Source: Flavobacteriales bacterium (GTDB lineage: Bacteria; Bacteroidota; Bacteroidia; Flavobacteriales_D; Sanyastnellaceae). Taken from it: a stretch of DNA of 64,000 nucleotides. Every line of letters begins with the position of its first letter. Position 1 is the stretch's first letter. Both the position numbers and the translations under genes were made by a program. Shown piece after piece: positions 10,401 through 19,400 of the stretch. The stretch spans positions 155,129 through 219,128 of the forward strand of contig JAIBBG010000003.1 of NCBI GenBank assembly GCA_019694805.1, written 5' to 3'. The notes below the pieces were generated by a model, which had not been told where the DNA came from, did no database searches, and worked only from the letters and a program-made list of their open reading frames with translations.

Positions 10401-11124
10401 GGTGCAGACCGGTTCTGGATTTGATGTAGAATTGACTGATGGCACGAATCAATTCACGATGCATGTCGATTTGAACACTGACATTTTCCCAGCAGATGCT
10501 CCGGAAGGGCATTTCAATGTTATTGGTATCGGTGGTCAGGCTGACGCTGATTCTCCATTTGATGGCAATTATGTATTCTGGCCAAGGATGCTTACAGATA
10601 TGAATGGGTTCATCATTGCTTCTTTCACGCCTATTAGCACAATTGTATATGGTTTGGAAGGAGCGGGAGTTCAGATGACCAATGAAAGCACGGGTGGTGT
10701 GAGTTTCGAATGGGATTTCGGTGATGGCAACACTTCAGTGTTGACCGACCCAGCTCATACCTATACATATGCTTTTTTGAGTGGAATTTCTGACGTAGAT
10801 ATTTCTCTGAGTACAACAGATGCTTTTGGATGTACCGATGTTTATACAGAGACTGTCGAAGTGATTTTCACGTCTTTGGATGAAATGTCGCGCATTGACT
10901 TTAATTGTTATCCGAATCCGGCAAACGACCAGATTTGGATTCGAAGCGGCTTGCTGATGAGTAGTTTGTGTATCAGCGACGCAATGGGCAACACAGTTTT
11001 GCGCTTTGATGGTGTGAATAGAGAAAATATTGGACTAGATATCAGCGGATTATCTGCTGGTGTTTATCATATTTCTGTTTTCACCGAATCCGGATCTGGG
11101 GAAAGGACTTTTGTGAAGCAATAA
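7405..11124 (+). CDS. Large secreted protein with lamin-tail, Calx-beta, OB-fold and PKD domains; T9SS type A signal
   Basis: 1239 residues with a signal peptide (MKRILLVLMVLCSGVLQSQ). Lamin-tail-like domains occur around residues 170-310 (VRINELDPDQPSTDTQEFIE) and 600-700 (LYISEYIEGNSNDKAIEIYN). A Calx-beta domain spans about 755-860 (VEEDAGTVSITIHAY; IEGQDFTT; FTPLNNEQTITLNIIDD). An OB-fold-like segment lies around 880-970 (FCTITGIVHGINF; FTLIQGNAGIKVFD), then a PKD domain around 1080-1150 (FEWDFGDGNTS). The end (NCYPNPANDQIWIRS, then GLSAGVYHISVF) is a T9SS type A sorting domain. It is therefore predicted to cross the outer membrane and be anchored at the surface or released. Adhesive or binding roles fit; no catalytic motif was recognised. 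Confidence 0.88.
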   Translation: MSSMKRILLVLMVLCSGVLQSQIKFTYVNPATNEIRIKNFGATAVDITNYRFCALFEYANIPVGNVSIVTGDLNLAQGEEVAVSWNSSSGFNTSASDVGLYLPTGAFSSASSMVDFMQYGAGGQGRENVAVSAGLWTAGEFLTGTGPWYYIGSGAASGLDQWSDIDPASGPYTEVRINELDPDQPSTDTQEFIELFGAPGEVLDGLVIVFFNGSDNMSYASYDLDGEVLDENGFFVLGTALVPNVDMELLAADNNIQNGADGVAIYVGDGSAWPGGIMVTSTGLIDAVVYGTDDSPATTLIDTLIPGQSQLNTSANDALSFSRIPDGGDALDMLSYFSQDPTPGASNVPDCTGGNISVTSGTTDFCSDEVNAPLNIATTSIFGDNYLYFLTTEMDVIVASSTTGEFDMNGMGDGTYHVWGFSYNGLLDAASIAEGLPLSGVTSNDCYSLSQNFLTVVVTSCSADTCEGGVLSVVDSNSYISICSDGNADEYTFDHTIGGNADGYGYLVVDAVGGIVLFSPSATIDLNALPVGDYYVHGIAYFTGLDPNTIEAGDPITGVSTLGTCLDLSDNAIEVHVLSCAPVEGCTRLYISEYIEGNSNDKAIEIYNPTPFPVSLDDYDLFAYANGGLDFTAVVGLTGTIQPGDVYVIANSQASAGVLAEADMTAGLATFNGNDALVLTYNLEAIDVIGIVGNDPGINGWQFGLGSTVDHTLVRKLEVNAPTTDWVLSQGQWDVYGSSDITHLGNHNALACSGEAFVTFEAAAMQVEEDAGTVSITIHAYNVSVDVPITVDISGASAIEGQDFTTSVPVTLTFTPLNNEQTITLNIIDDLDEETLYEYITFTMSDDMDLATFVNQSITVSIAPSDQDYPFYTIAEVTEETTDGLADSLNVFCTITGIVHGINFNPAGTEFTLIQGNAGIKVFDADENFGYTVVEGDSILVLGQITQFMGMTEIFPDQIIYVDGGHTPETPALVTTLTEAHESRMVRMQCVELVDPTQWVQTGSGFDVELTDGTNQFTMHVDLNTDIFPADAPEGHFNVIGIGGQADADSPFDGNYVFWPRMLTDMNGFIIASFTPISTIVYGLEGAGVQMTNESTGGVSFEWDFGDGNTSVLTDPAHTYTYAFLSGISDVDISLSTTDAFGCTDVYTETVEVIFTSLDEMSRIDFNCYPNPANDQIWIRSGLLMSSLCISDAMGNTVLRFDGVNRENIGLDISGLSAGVYHISVFTESGSGERTFVKQ

Positions 11125-11149
11125 ATAACCATTACTAAATATGCATTTG

Positions 11150-11182
11150 AAGCGCACGAACTATGTTCGTGCGCTTTTTTTT
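11150..11182 (+). terminator. Terminator after the 1239-aa T9SS substrate
   Basis: An 11-bp stem AAGCGCACGAA/TTCGTGCGCTT with loop CTATG runs into a tract of eight Ts. Confidence 0.92.
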
Positions 11183-11381
11183 GGGCCCGATGCAATCTAT
11201 TGTTCATTACTTTAGTCTGACAAGATGAATTCCATTGGGGGTTATAGGGTTTTTAAGGACGTGGTTAATTTCAGTTGTTAATAACCTTTGTGATTTATGC
11301 TGATATTGAGCCCGATTTTGTTGAGTTTTGAAAATTCCTTATATCCTGACCGTACAGAAATTTAATTGTTTAGTGAATTTC

Positions 11382-14300
11382 ATGAGATTAATCCGACTAT
11401 TCTCTCTATTGGTTTTACTGCTTGGGTTCAACGCCCTGCGCGCCAACCACGTTCTTGGCGGAAACATTACCTGGGAATGTCTAGGGGCAGGTCAGTACGA
11501 GGTTACTTTTACTTTGTACAAAGACTGTTATGGAACGCCATCGGATCCAGCCACTGAGAGTATGTATTTTTATCCCAGTGGTTGCGCCTCAGTACCTTTC
11601 TCTTTTGATCTCAGCTTTGTAAGTTCCACTGAAATTTCGGATTTGTGTGCGACGGAATTGGTCAATAGCTCGTGTAATAGTGGGGGCTTTCAGCCGGGAA
11701 CTTCTCAAGTAGTTTATACTGGAGTAGTCACATTGGACCCCGGTTGCGTTTGGCAAGCCATATGGAACAATGGTGACTGGAATTATTTCGGCAATATGAA
11801 TGCATTGCCTCAAAATGCATATTTTAGTTCTTTTATCGATACAAGTCAGCCATGTCAGGATTCTCCGGATATCATTTCTACCGCTGCAGATCCTCAGATT
11901 CCTTATTTGTGTTTGAACACTCCGTTTACAATGACATTGCCGATGTCGAATCCGAACGGATATACGCTGAACTATACCCTTGGAACCTGTCAAACAACTG
12001 GTGCTTCGACGAATACCTCTATTACAGCCAGTGGATATACCTTGCCTGCGGGGTTTACCTTAACAGGAAATCAAATCAACTGGACGCCTACACAGCTCGG
12101 TAATTATGCTGTATGCATAGAAATTGAGATCTATGATGGTCCGACCTATATTGGAACCATGACGGAGAATATGGCCTTCGTTGTTCGGAACTGCTCACCA
12201 TCCAACACCACATTCGACATTCCGCAAGTCACTTCGGTATCTGGCGGCACCGTGCAAAGCGGAAATAACAACGTGTCGGTTTGTGTAGGTGATTCCTTGA
12301 TATTTACTGTAGAAGCGAATAATCCTGTTCTAACCCGAGGAATTACCTTGAGTTACACTCCGATTCCAGGCTTGCCGTTATCCTTCACCCAAACCGGATT
12401 GAATCCAGCCGTTGGTACTTTTAGCTTATTGGCTACACCAGCTATGATAGGCGGATCCCCATACGTGTTGAACATTCATGCCGTGGATGATGCTTGTCCT
12501 AATCCGGATACCGATGATATTACAGTGAACATTACGATCATTCCGAATATTGAGCTTGTCACTCAGGATACCACCATTTGTTTTGGGCAAAACATTGCAC
12601 TTCAAGCAACAGGGCTTAGCAACAACAACTACACATGGAACGTGCTTACCGGCGGCGATAATAGCCCAGCGCCAGCTAATAATGTGGCCACACAAAACAT
12701 GACACCTGATTTTTCAACTTGTTATCGTGTGAGTGCTACTGGAATTCCTGCTCAATGTGCAAGTTCTGATACTGTTTGTGTAGACGTAGCTATGACAGAT
12801 TTGGATCTTAACTCTATGTCTGAAACGTGTGGCAACAACAATGGTGCGATTGACCTTACGGTTGAGGGCGATGGTTCGGGTGATTATGATTATCAGTGGA
12901 CGGGTATCAACACCATTGATGGTCAAGAGGATCAGTTTGGACTGAGCGGAGGCGTAGGTCAGAATTATTCGGTTGCAGTAACAGACAACATTTATGGTTG
13001 CACCCTGGTTGAATCTACCAACGTAGCTGATGTTGCCCAGCCCGCTTTGACATTCACGAGTGATACTACAATATGTAATGGAGGTACAGCGACATTAACG
13101 CTTGATTTCACAGCCGGAATAGCCCCATTCGATATTGATTTCTTGAATTCACCTCCTGCCGACGTCAACAACGTACCTGATGGGTACACAGTGAACGTTT
13201 CGCCAACTACGACAACCACTTATACCATCTCTGATGTCACAGACAACTCAGGTTGCAATGCCGTGGTTAATCAATCGGTAACAGTTACTGTAAGGCCTTT
13301 GATCACCTCAGTGTTCAATCCTGAACCAGATATTTGCGTTGGTTCTAATCTGGTACTGGATATGGACCACAGCGCAGCCGGGAATTATAGTGTGGAATAT
13401 TCCATCAATGGAGTATTGCAAGCGCCGGCTGTGGTTGTTGCGGACGGCGGAACACTAAACGTTCCAGATCCTGCAACGAGCGGAACATTTACATACGATA
13501 TAGAATCTGTTTCTTATACCACCTTACCATTTTGTCCTAGTGGTGATGCCGCCAATCCTTCAATTACCGTTGTGGTTGATCCATTACCGACGGCTGTCCT
13601 TAGCGGAGACGCAACGGTTTGTGCAGGAGATTGTCACAATTTCACGTTGACACTCACTGGCACAGGACCTTGGGTAGTCAATTATACGATAGGAGGTGTT
13701 GCTCAGCCCGCTCTCAACGTACCTGCAGCAGCTTCCCCTTACAACTATACATGGCAAGTTTGTCCGGCAGCCAACTCGACTTATTGTATCACCGGTGTGC
13801 AGGATTCTAATTGTAGCAATACTGTTGCGGGGGAATGCGCGGTGCTCACTATTGCGCCATATCCAGTTGTAAACTACTCAGTATTTGATGTGACCATTTG
13901 CGAAGGCACTTGCACCACTGCGAGTATTTCGGTGAACCCGGCGGGAACATATCATGTTGCCTGGGATGAATCTCCTGATGACACTGGTCTTGCAGCAACC
14001 GCAAACAACCTTAATGGCATTTACAGCCCACAACTTTGTCCAACTGTGGATACTGATTATTGTGTGGATTCTGTTTATTATAGTTCTACACCGCAATGTG
14101 CAACACAGGTGGATCAATGTATTACTGTTGAAGTAAATGGTGAAATAGCAGTGCAGGTTGTTGATACCATTTGCAACAATACATCAACACAATATCAGGT
14201 TGTATTTGAAGTGTCTGGCGGTACCATGCCTTACTACGAAGATCCTACTGGTGATAACACTACTGTGGATGGCACCGGAACAATATTCACCACAGCTTGG

Positions 14301-17300
14301 ATTACAAGCGGATTAGGGGATGGGCCATGGATTTTTGGTGATGTGTATGACTGTAACAATATATCACTCTCCATGTCGCCATACATATGTCCGGTGTTGA
14401 CAGATGCCGGAACGATGGTGATCAATCCACAAACAGTATGCGGCAATACTGCTCTTACTGGAGTATGGAACAATGACGGATATCTGGATGGAAATGACCA
14501 GCAAATGTTCATCCTGCATACCACTTCGAATGGTACATTGGGAACCGTCATCGCCACAGATTGTAATGATGCATCATTCGGTGATGCTGATAGTCCGCTC
14601 TCATTTGGATTGGTTTCTGGAAATAATACCATTGTCAGTGGAACAACATATTATATCTCTTCAGTTGTAGGAGATGACAGTGGTGCAGGAGTAGGTGGTT
14701 GTGTTGCTACTGCTGCTCCAAACGTACAGATATCGCCCGGCACGCCAGTCACTTGGTATGCAGAACCCCAGGTAAATTATTCTATTGCTGATACAGAGCT
14801 TTGTTCAGGTGAATGTGCAACATTACATGCGACGGTTACTCCGGCATATCAATTTACCATTCAATTTTCAGAAACGCCGGCCGATCCAATATTAGGTCAG
14901 GCGACGGGGCAAAACAGTCCTTTTGACTATGTGGTTTGTCCGAATGAGACCACAGAATATTGTCTTGATTCGGTTTATTTCACAGGAGCGCCGCAATGTG
15001 CAACTGTGTTGAATCAGTGTATTACGGTGAACTTAAACGAAGATATTTCTGTTGTGGCCTCAGATACAATTTGCAACAACATTTCAACGCAGTATCAGGT
15101 GCAGTTTACAGTAAGTGGCGGTGAAACCCCTTATGATGAAGATCCTGCGGGGGTTAATGCAACACCAGATGTGAGCGGCACAGTATTTACAACTGGCTGG
15201 GTGAATAGCGGAAGCGGTTCTGGTCCTTATGTTTTCAGCGATGTCAACAATTGCAATAGTGTTTCAATGACCATCAATCCTTATTCATGTCCGATCATTA
15301 CGGAATCTGGGACAATGGATAATACATTGATCACTGTCTGTGGCGGTCAGGTCAATGCCAATAGCGGAAGTGGCGTATTCAATAACGATGCAGTTTTAGA
15401 TGGCAATGACCAACAAATGTTTGTGTTGCACACAGGATCGGGAAGTACCCTGGGAACTATCATCGCAACCGATTGTGATGATGCTGTTTTTGGTGACGCT
15501 GATTCTCCGCTCTCATTTGGCGCGGCTTCAGCAGCCGGTGTTATTGTTAGTGGCACTACCTATTATATTTCATCTGTTGCTGGAGATGACAGCGGTGCTG
15601 GTGTCGGTGGATGTGTGAATCTGGCTGCGGCTAACGTTCAAATTTCAACGGGAGAACCAATCATTTGGTACCAGTCGTCCACCGCTACCGTTTCTTCACC
15701 AAATGGGTTGACAGCATGCGAGGGAGAAAACGTTGATTTGTTGATCACATTTACTGGTCAAGGACCTTGGACAGTAGTTCCGCTCTTGGACAATGCTGTT
15801 CAGCCATCCATTACTGTGCCTGTTGGTGGAAACCCTTATACATGGTCAGTGAATGCTACAGGTAATTACTGTCTGCAAAGTGTTATCAATAGTCCTGAAG
15901 ATTGTCCGGGTACAGTGAATGGGTGCGCCAACGTGCTCATTCATCCTTTACCAACCGCCACTTTCAGCGCAAGTGCTTCCACGTGTAGCGGAACAGATCA
16001 CTGTTTTGACATTGATCTTACAGGAACCGCACCTTGGACTATTGAGATTAATGATCCGGATAATGTGAATGAGTTGATAAGCCAAACTTCTGATAACCCA
16101 TACCAATATTGTGTTGGCGTTGCAGGGCCGTATTTGGTTGCCAATGTTACCGACGCGAATGGCTGCACCAATCCAACAGACGGCCCGCAAGTGACACTTA
16201 CAGTCAATGCGCTACCTACGATTCAATGGACATTTGGTGACAGTTCGTTTTGCGAAGGGTCGTGTATCGACCTTACGATGGCGATGTCAGGTCAATCAAC
16301 ATTCGACGTGAATATTATCAGCGCAGATCCCGCTGTAACTTCATCAGACCTTCAAAATATTGGTGCAGTATACACAATCACCGTATGCGAGCCAGGAGAT
16401 TATGAGTTGGTTGATGTCACTGATAGCAATGGTTGTGTGAGTACCGGTGGAGATATTATTCATCTGGATGAAATACCCACACCTATCGCCGATGCTGGAC
16501 CAGATGGGGGTATTTGTGCAGAAACAGGAACAACAATTGGAACTGCAGCCATAGCAGGACAAACATATTCTTGGTCACCGACCATCGGTATGGCTGCAGG
16601 TCAGTCCATTCTTGCGCAACCGACTGTCAACTTGAATGTGCCAAGCACTTACATCTACACTGTAACAGCCACGGTTGAGCAGTGCAGTGCGACGGACGCA
16701 GTTCAGATCATCGTATATCCGCACCCAACAGTAAACATTTTGGCGGATGATGAAACACTATGTTTCGATTCCTGTGCAACACTTACAGCATCTGGAGCTG
16801 ATACCTATGTTTGGGATGCTTCAGCGTCCATCAGTGGATCGGTCAATTCAAATGTCATTGATGTTTGCCCATCTGCGGATGAAACATTCACGGTAACCGG
16901 ATATGAAGACAACAATGGCGTTCAATGTTCTTCTACGGAGACCATTGATATCGTCATAGCCCCCGAATTAACGGTAGCAGTGGATTACAGCACACAAGTC
17001 TGCTTCGGAACATGCGACGGTTTTGCTGACTTTACGATTGGAGGAGGTTATCCGTCGTATCAGGTCAATGGTGATCCATCCACTCAATGGACAGACCTTT
17101 GTCCTGGTACTTACGATTATGATGTCACTGATGTAGAAGGTTGTATCGTGTCGGGTCAGTTTATTGTTCAGGAAAGACCTGAAGAAATCATTGATTATGT
17201 AGTTTGGAATAATCCGATATGTTTCGGAGATGAAACAGGTCAAATCGTTATTGATGATGCTGACGGGACTAATTTTACCCTTCAACCACCAACGGGGCCT

Positions 17301-18749
17301 GATATCATTGATGACATTCCGCCATATCAATATGATAATCTAGGTGCAGGCGATTACATTCTGAGCATGGAAGTGGAAGTTGAGCCAGGTATTATCTGCT
17401 ATGCAGATACACCTGTGACACTTTTGAGTTTGTCTTCCGAGGTATTGGTGTCTGTTTTGAATGCTGGTGGAGTTTATTGTGGCAATGATGAAGTTTGTTT
17501 CAATACTGATGCATCTGGCGGCACAGGCAATTTGGCACTTCACTGGAGTGATTGTGCTCAAATCTCGGGCTGTGAAATTTCCATGGCCAATCCATTCTGT
17601 TTCGATATCATTCAGGACACCACACTTTATGTGTTTGCTGTAGATGAAAACAACTGCTCTTCTGATACGATTTCAGCATCCGCTTCTTTGTTCCCTGAAA
17701 TTTCCTTTGATTTTGATGCAGCGATTGATACGGTGATTTGCCAGAACGATTGTACTGAACTTATAGCTCAGACAAGTGGTGGTAATGGAAATATTCTTGT
17801 GAGTTGGTACCAAATACCAGTCGACAATGTCCCATTTTTTGTTGGTGATACAGCTACAGTTTGTCCGTTATTCGATACTGATTATTGGATAGAAGCGAGC
17901 GATGGTTGTTCGGTTCCTGTTTATGACACCATACATGTTACAGTTCATGAAACTCCTGTTGTCCTGTTTGAAACTGACACCATGGAAGGCTGTTATCCTG
18001 CGCTGATTACTTTCTATGATCTCTCCTTACCACTCGTGGACGATCATACATGTCAATGGGGATTTGGAAATGATGAAGTGATCGATTATTGTGGAGACAC
18101 GACTTATACCTATCCAGACTATGGCAATTTCTATCCATCCTTGACCATAACGACAGAATATGGTTGTGTTGGTACGGATACACTGGACGACCCATTGATC
18201 ATACATGGTTATCCTGAAATTGATTTTACATGGGAACCACAACCAGTAACGGTTTTGGAGCATGAAGTACAATTCATCAACCACACTACCGGTGCTATTG
18301 GTTACGATTGGAATTTCTATTTCACCGGTACAAGTGAATTGGCCAATCCGAGTTGGAATTTCCCTGACATAGATCAGGCCGATTTCGATGTGTGTTTAAG
18401 TGCTGTGAACCAGTTTGGTTGTGCTGATACTCTTTGTCAAATTATTGTCATTGAAAGTATTTTGGAGGTCTTTGTTCCCAATACATTCACTCCTGATGGC
18501 GATGGCATCAATGATGTCTTTTTGCCTTACGTCAGTGGTATTAAAAAGGAGACTTATAAATTCTGGATATTCAATCGTTGGGGCGACGTAGTATTTTATA
18601 CGGAAGACTATGATAAGGCTTGGACTGGCGGATTTCAGACTGGAGAGTATTATGTTCAGGACGGCACTTATGGTTGGAGAATGGAAGTTGAGCCTATGAC
18701 ATCCAATGAAATAGAGGTATTTGAGGGGCATGTTAACATCCTCAGGTAG
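11382..18749 (+). CDS. Giant T9SS type B surface protein with SprB-like and tandemly duplicated modules
   Basis: 2455 residues from the ATG at 11382, which begins a good signal peptide (MRLIRLFSLLVLLLGFNALR). The upstream in-frame TTG at 11328 would add 18 residues ahead of it and is unlikely. The N-terminus (NHVLGGNITWECLGAGQYEV) is typical of large Bacteroidota gliding-type proteins. The middle is a chain of Cys-containing Ig/PKD/SprB-like beta modules, for example CGNNNGAIDLTVEGDGSGDY at about residue 485. Residues 828-1128 and 1129-1431 are a tandem duplication (see the repeat entry). The C-terminus (FVPNTFTPDGDGINDVF, FWIFNRWGDVVF, FEGHVNILR) is a gliding motility-associated T9SS type B domain. 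Likely role is adhesin or gliding-type surface filament, by family resemblance only. Confidence 0.88.
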   Translation: MRLIRLFSLLVLLLGFNALRANHVLGGNITWECLGAGQYEVTFTLYKDCYGTPSDPATESMYFYPSGCASVPFSFDLSFVSSTEISDLCATELVNSSCNSGGFQPGTSQVVYTGVVTLDPGCVWQAIWNNGDWNYFGNMNALPQNAYFSSFIDTSQPCQDSPDIISTAADPQIPYLCLNTPFTMTLPMSNPNGYTLNYTLGTCQTTGASTNTSITASGYTLPAGFTLTGNQINWTPTQLGNYAVCIEIEIYDGPTYIGTMTENMAFVVRNCSPSNTTFDIPQVTSVSGGTVQSGNNNVSVCVGDSLIFTVEANNPVLTRGITLSYTPIPGLPLSFTQTGLNPAVGTFSLLATPAMIGGSPYVLNIHAVDDACPNPDTDDITVNITIIPNIELVTQDTTICFGQNIALQATGLSNNNYTWNVLTGGDNSPAPANNVATQNMTPDFSTCYRVSATGIPAQCASSDTVCVDVAMTDLDLNSMSETCGNNNGAIDLTVEGDGSGDYDYQWTGINTIDGQEDQFGLSGGVGQNYSVAVTDNIYGCTLVESTNVADVAQPALTFTSDTTICNGGTATLTLDFTAGIAPFDIDFLNSPPADVNNVPDGYTVNVSPTTTTTYTISDVTDNSGCNAVVNQSVTVTVRPLITSVFNPEPDICVGSNLVLDMDHSAAGNYSVEYSINGVLQAPAVVVADGGTLNVPDPATSGTFTYDIESVSYTTLPFCPSGDAANPSITVVVDPLPTAVLSGDATVCAGDCHNFTLTLTGTGPWVVNYTIGGVAQPALNVPAAASPYNYTWQVCPAANSTYCITGVQDSNCSNTVAGECAVLTIAPYPVVNYSVFDVTICEGTCTTASISVNPAGTYHVAWDESPDDTGLAATANNLNGIYSPQLCPTVDTDYCVDSVYYSSTPQCATQVDQCITVEVNGEIAVQVVDTICNNTSTQYQVVFEVSGGTMPYYEDPTGDNTTVDGTGTIFTTAWITSGLGDGPWIFGDVYDCNNISLSMSPYICPVLTDAGTMVINPQTVCGNTALTGVWNNDGYLDGNDQQMFILHTTSNGTLGTVIATDCNDASFGDADSPLSFGLVSGNNTIVSGTTYYISSVVGDDSGAGVGGCVATAAPNVQISPGTPVTWYAEPQVNYSIADTELCSGECATLHATVTPAYQFTIQFSETPADPILGQATGQNSPFDYVVCPNETTEYCLDSVYFTGAPQCATVLNQCITVNLNEDISVVASDTICNNISTQYQVQFTVSGGETPYDEDPAGVNATPDVSGTVFTTGWVNSGSGSGPYVFSDVNNCNSVSMTINPYSCPIITESGTMDNTLITVCGGQVNANSGSGVFNNDAVLDGNDQQMFVLHTGSGSTLGTIIATDCDDAVFGDADSPLSFGAASAAGVIVSGTTYYISSVAGDDSGAGVGGCVNLAAANVQISTGEPIIWYQSSTATVSSPNGLTACEGENVDLLITFTGQGPWTVVPLLDNAVQPSITVPVGGNPYTWSVNATGNYCLQSVINSPEDCPGTVNGCANVLIHPLPTATFSASASTCSGTDHCFDIDLTGTAPWTIEINDPDNVNELISQTSDNPYQYCVGVAGPYLVANVTDANGCTNPTDGPQVTLTVNALPTIQWTFGDSSFCEGSCIDLTMAMSGQSTFDVNIISADPAVTSSDLQNIGAVYTITVCEPGDYELVDVTDSNGCVSTGGDIIHLDEIPTPIADAGPDGGICAETGTTIGTAAIAGQTYSWSPTIGMAAGQSILAQPTVNLNVPSTYIYTVTATVEQCSATDAVQIIVYPHPTVNILADDETLCFDSCATLTASGADTYVWDASASISGSVNSNVIDVCPSADETFTVTGYEDNNGVQCSSTETIDIVIAPELTVAVDYSTQVCFGTCDGFADFTIGGGYPSYQVNGDPSTQWTDLCPGTYDYDVTDVEGCIVSGQFIVQERPEEIIDYVVWNNPICFGDETGQIVIDDADGTNFTLQPPTGPDIIDDIPPYQYDNLGAGDYILSMEVEVEPGIICYADTPVTLLSLSSEVLVSVLNAGGVYCGNDEVCFNTDASGGTGNLALHWSDCAQISGCEISMANPFCFDIIQDTTLYVFAVDENNCSSDTISASASLFPEISFDFDAAIDTVICQNDCTELIAQTSGGNGNILVSWYQIPVDNVPFFVGDTATVCPLFDTDYWIEASDGCSVPVYDTIHVTVHETPVVLFETDTMEGCYPALITFYDLSLPLVDDHTCQWGFGNDEVIDYCGDTTYTYPDYGNFYPSLTITTEYGCVGTDTLDDPLIIHGYPEIDFTWEPQPVTVLEHEVQFINHTTGAIGYDWNFYFTGTSELANPSWNFPDIDQADFDVCLSAVNQFGCADTLCQIIVIESILEVFVPNTFTPDGDGINDVFLPYVSGIKKETYKFWIFNRWGDVVFYTEDYDKAWTGGFQTGEYYVQDGTYGWRMEVEPMTSNEIEVFEGHVNILR
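13863..15674 (+). repeat. Tandem ~301-aa duplication inside the 2455-aa protein
   Basis: Unit A (13863-14765) and unit B (14766-15674) encode the same order of motifs: NYS.., CATQVDQCITV / CATVLNQCITV, DTICNN, SGG..PY, LDGNDQQMF(I/V)LHT, CND/CDD..FGDADSPLSFG, SGTTYYISSVVGDDSGAGVG / SGTTYYISSVAGDDSGAGVG. The protein match is strong while the DNA has diverged noticeably, so the duplication is not recent. Confidence 0.85.
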
Positions 18750-18780
18750 TATTTAAGCAGATTAAAATCAAGCTATATTT

Positions 18781-18820
18781 TGCCCGATGCAACTTTTTCA
18801 AGGCATCGGGCAACTTTTTT
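18781..18820 (+). terminator. Terminator between the giant protein and the ECF sigma gene
   Basis: A 10-bp stem TGCCCGATGC/GCATCGGGCA with a 12-base loop is followed by AACTTTTTT. It separates the 2455-aa gene from the sigma factor gene, which must therefore have its own promoter or rely on read-through. Confidence 0.82.
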
Positions 18821-18854
18821 ATAGGACAATCCATCAACCTAAGTGCATTGCAGC

Positions 18855-19400
18855 ATGACCGACCATGAATTAGCGAAGGGATGCCTGGAGGGAAACAGGG
18901 AGATGCAATATGCTCTTTGGAAAAAATACGCCGGGAAGATGATGAGCGTTTGTATGCGTTATTGCAATAGTCGGGAAGAAGCTCAAGATGTGTTGCAGGA
19001 TGGATTTATCAAGGTTTTCGAAAAAATGTCCCAGTGGCAAGGAAGTGGCCCTTTAGGGGGTTGGATTCGGACAATCATGGTAAATACCGCCTTGACGCAT
19101 TTGCGCAATGCACACAAGTGGAGGAACAGCATTGATCTGGAGCATGCGGAAGAATTAGATGCCGAAGAAGTTGATGCGGTGAGTAAAATGAATGAAGAAA
19201 CCTTATTAAAGCTGATAGAAAGGATGCCGGTAGGATACCGGACAGTCTTCAATCTGTTTGCCGTAGAAGGTTATGGACATAAAGAAATTGCCGAAGCGTT
19301 GAACATTACAGAAAGCACTTCGAAGACACAATTTCTGAAAGCAAAGAATTGGTTAAAGAAAAATTTGGTAACACCAGGTGAAGCCATTGAAACAAATTGA
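18855..19400 (+). CDS. ECF-type RNA polymerase sigma-70 factor
   Basis: 181 residues. Region 2 is seen in AQDVLQDGFIKVFEKMSQW and GGWIRTIMVNTALTHLR. Region 4 (YRTVFNLFAVEGYGHKEIAE, then STSKTQFLKAKNWL) forms the helix-turn-helix that reads the -35 element. I chose the ATG at 18855 (MTDHELAKGC) over the GTG at 18843. Its 3' end overlaps the next gene by 23 bases, the usual arrangement for translational coupling of a sigma factor with its anti-sigma. Target promoters are unknown; flanking surface-protein genes are natural candidates (inference). Confidence 0.93.
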   Translation: MTDHELAKGCLEGNREMQYALWKKYAGKMMSVCMRYCNSREEAQDVLQDGFIKVFEKMSQWQGSGPLGGWIRTIMVNTALTHLRNAHKWRNSIDLEHAEELDAEEVDAVSKMNEETLLKLIERMPVGYRTVFNLFAVEGYGHKEIAEALNITESTSKTQFLKAKNWLKKNLVTPGEAIETN

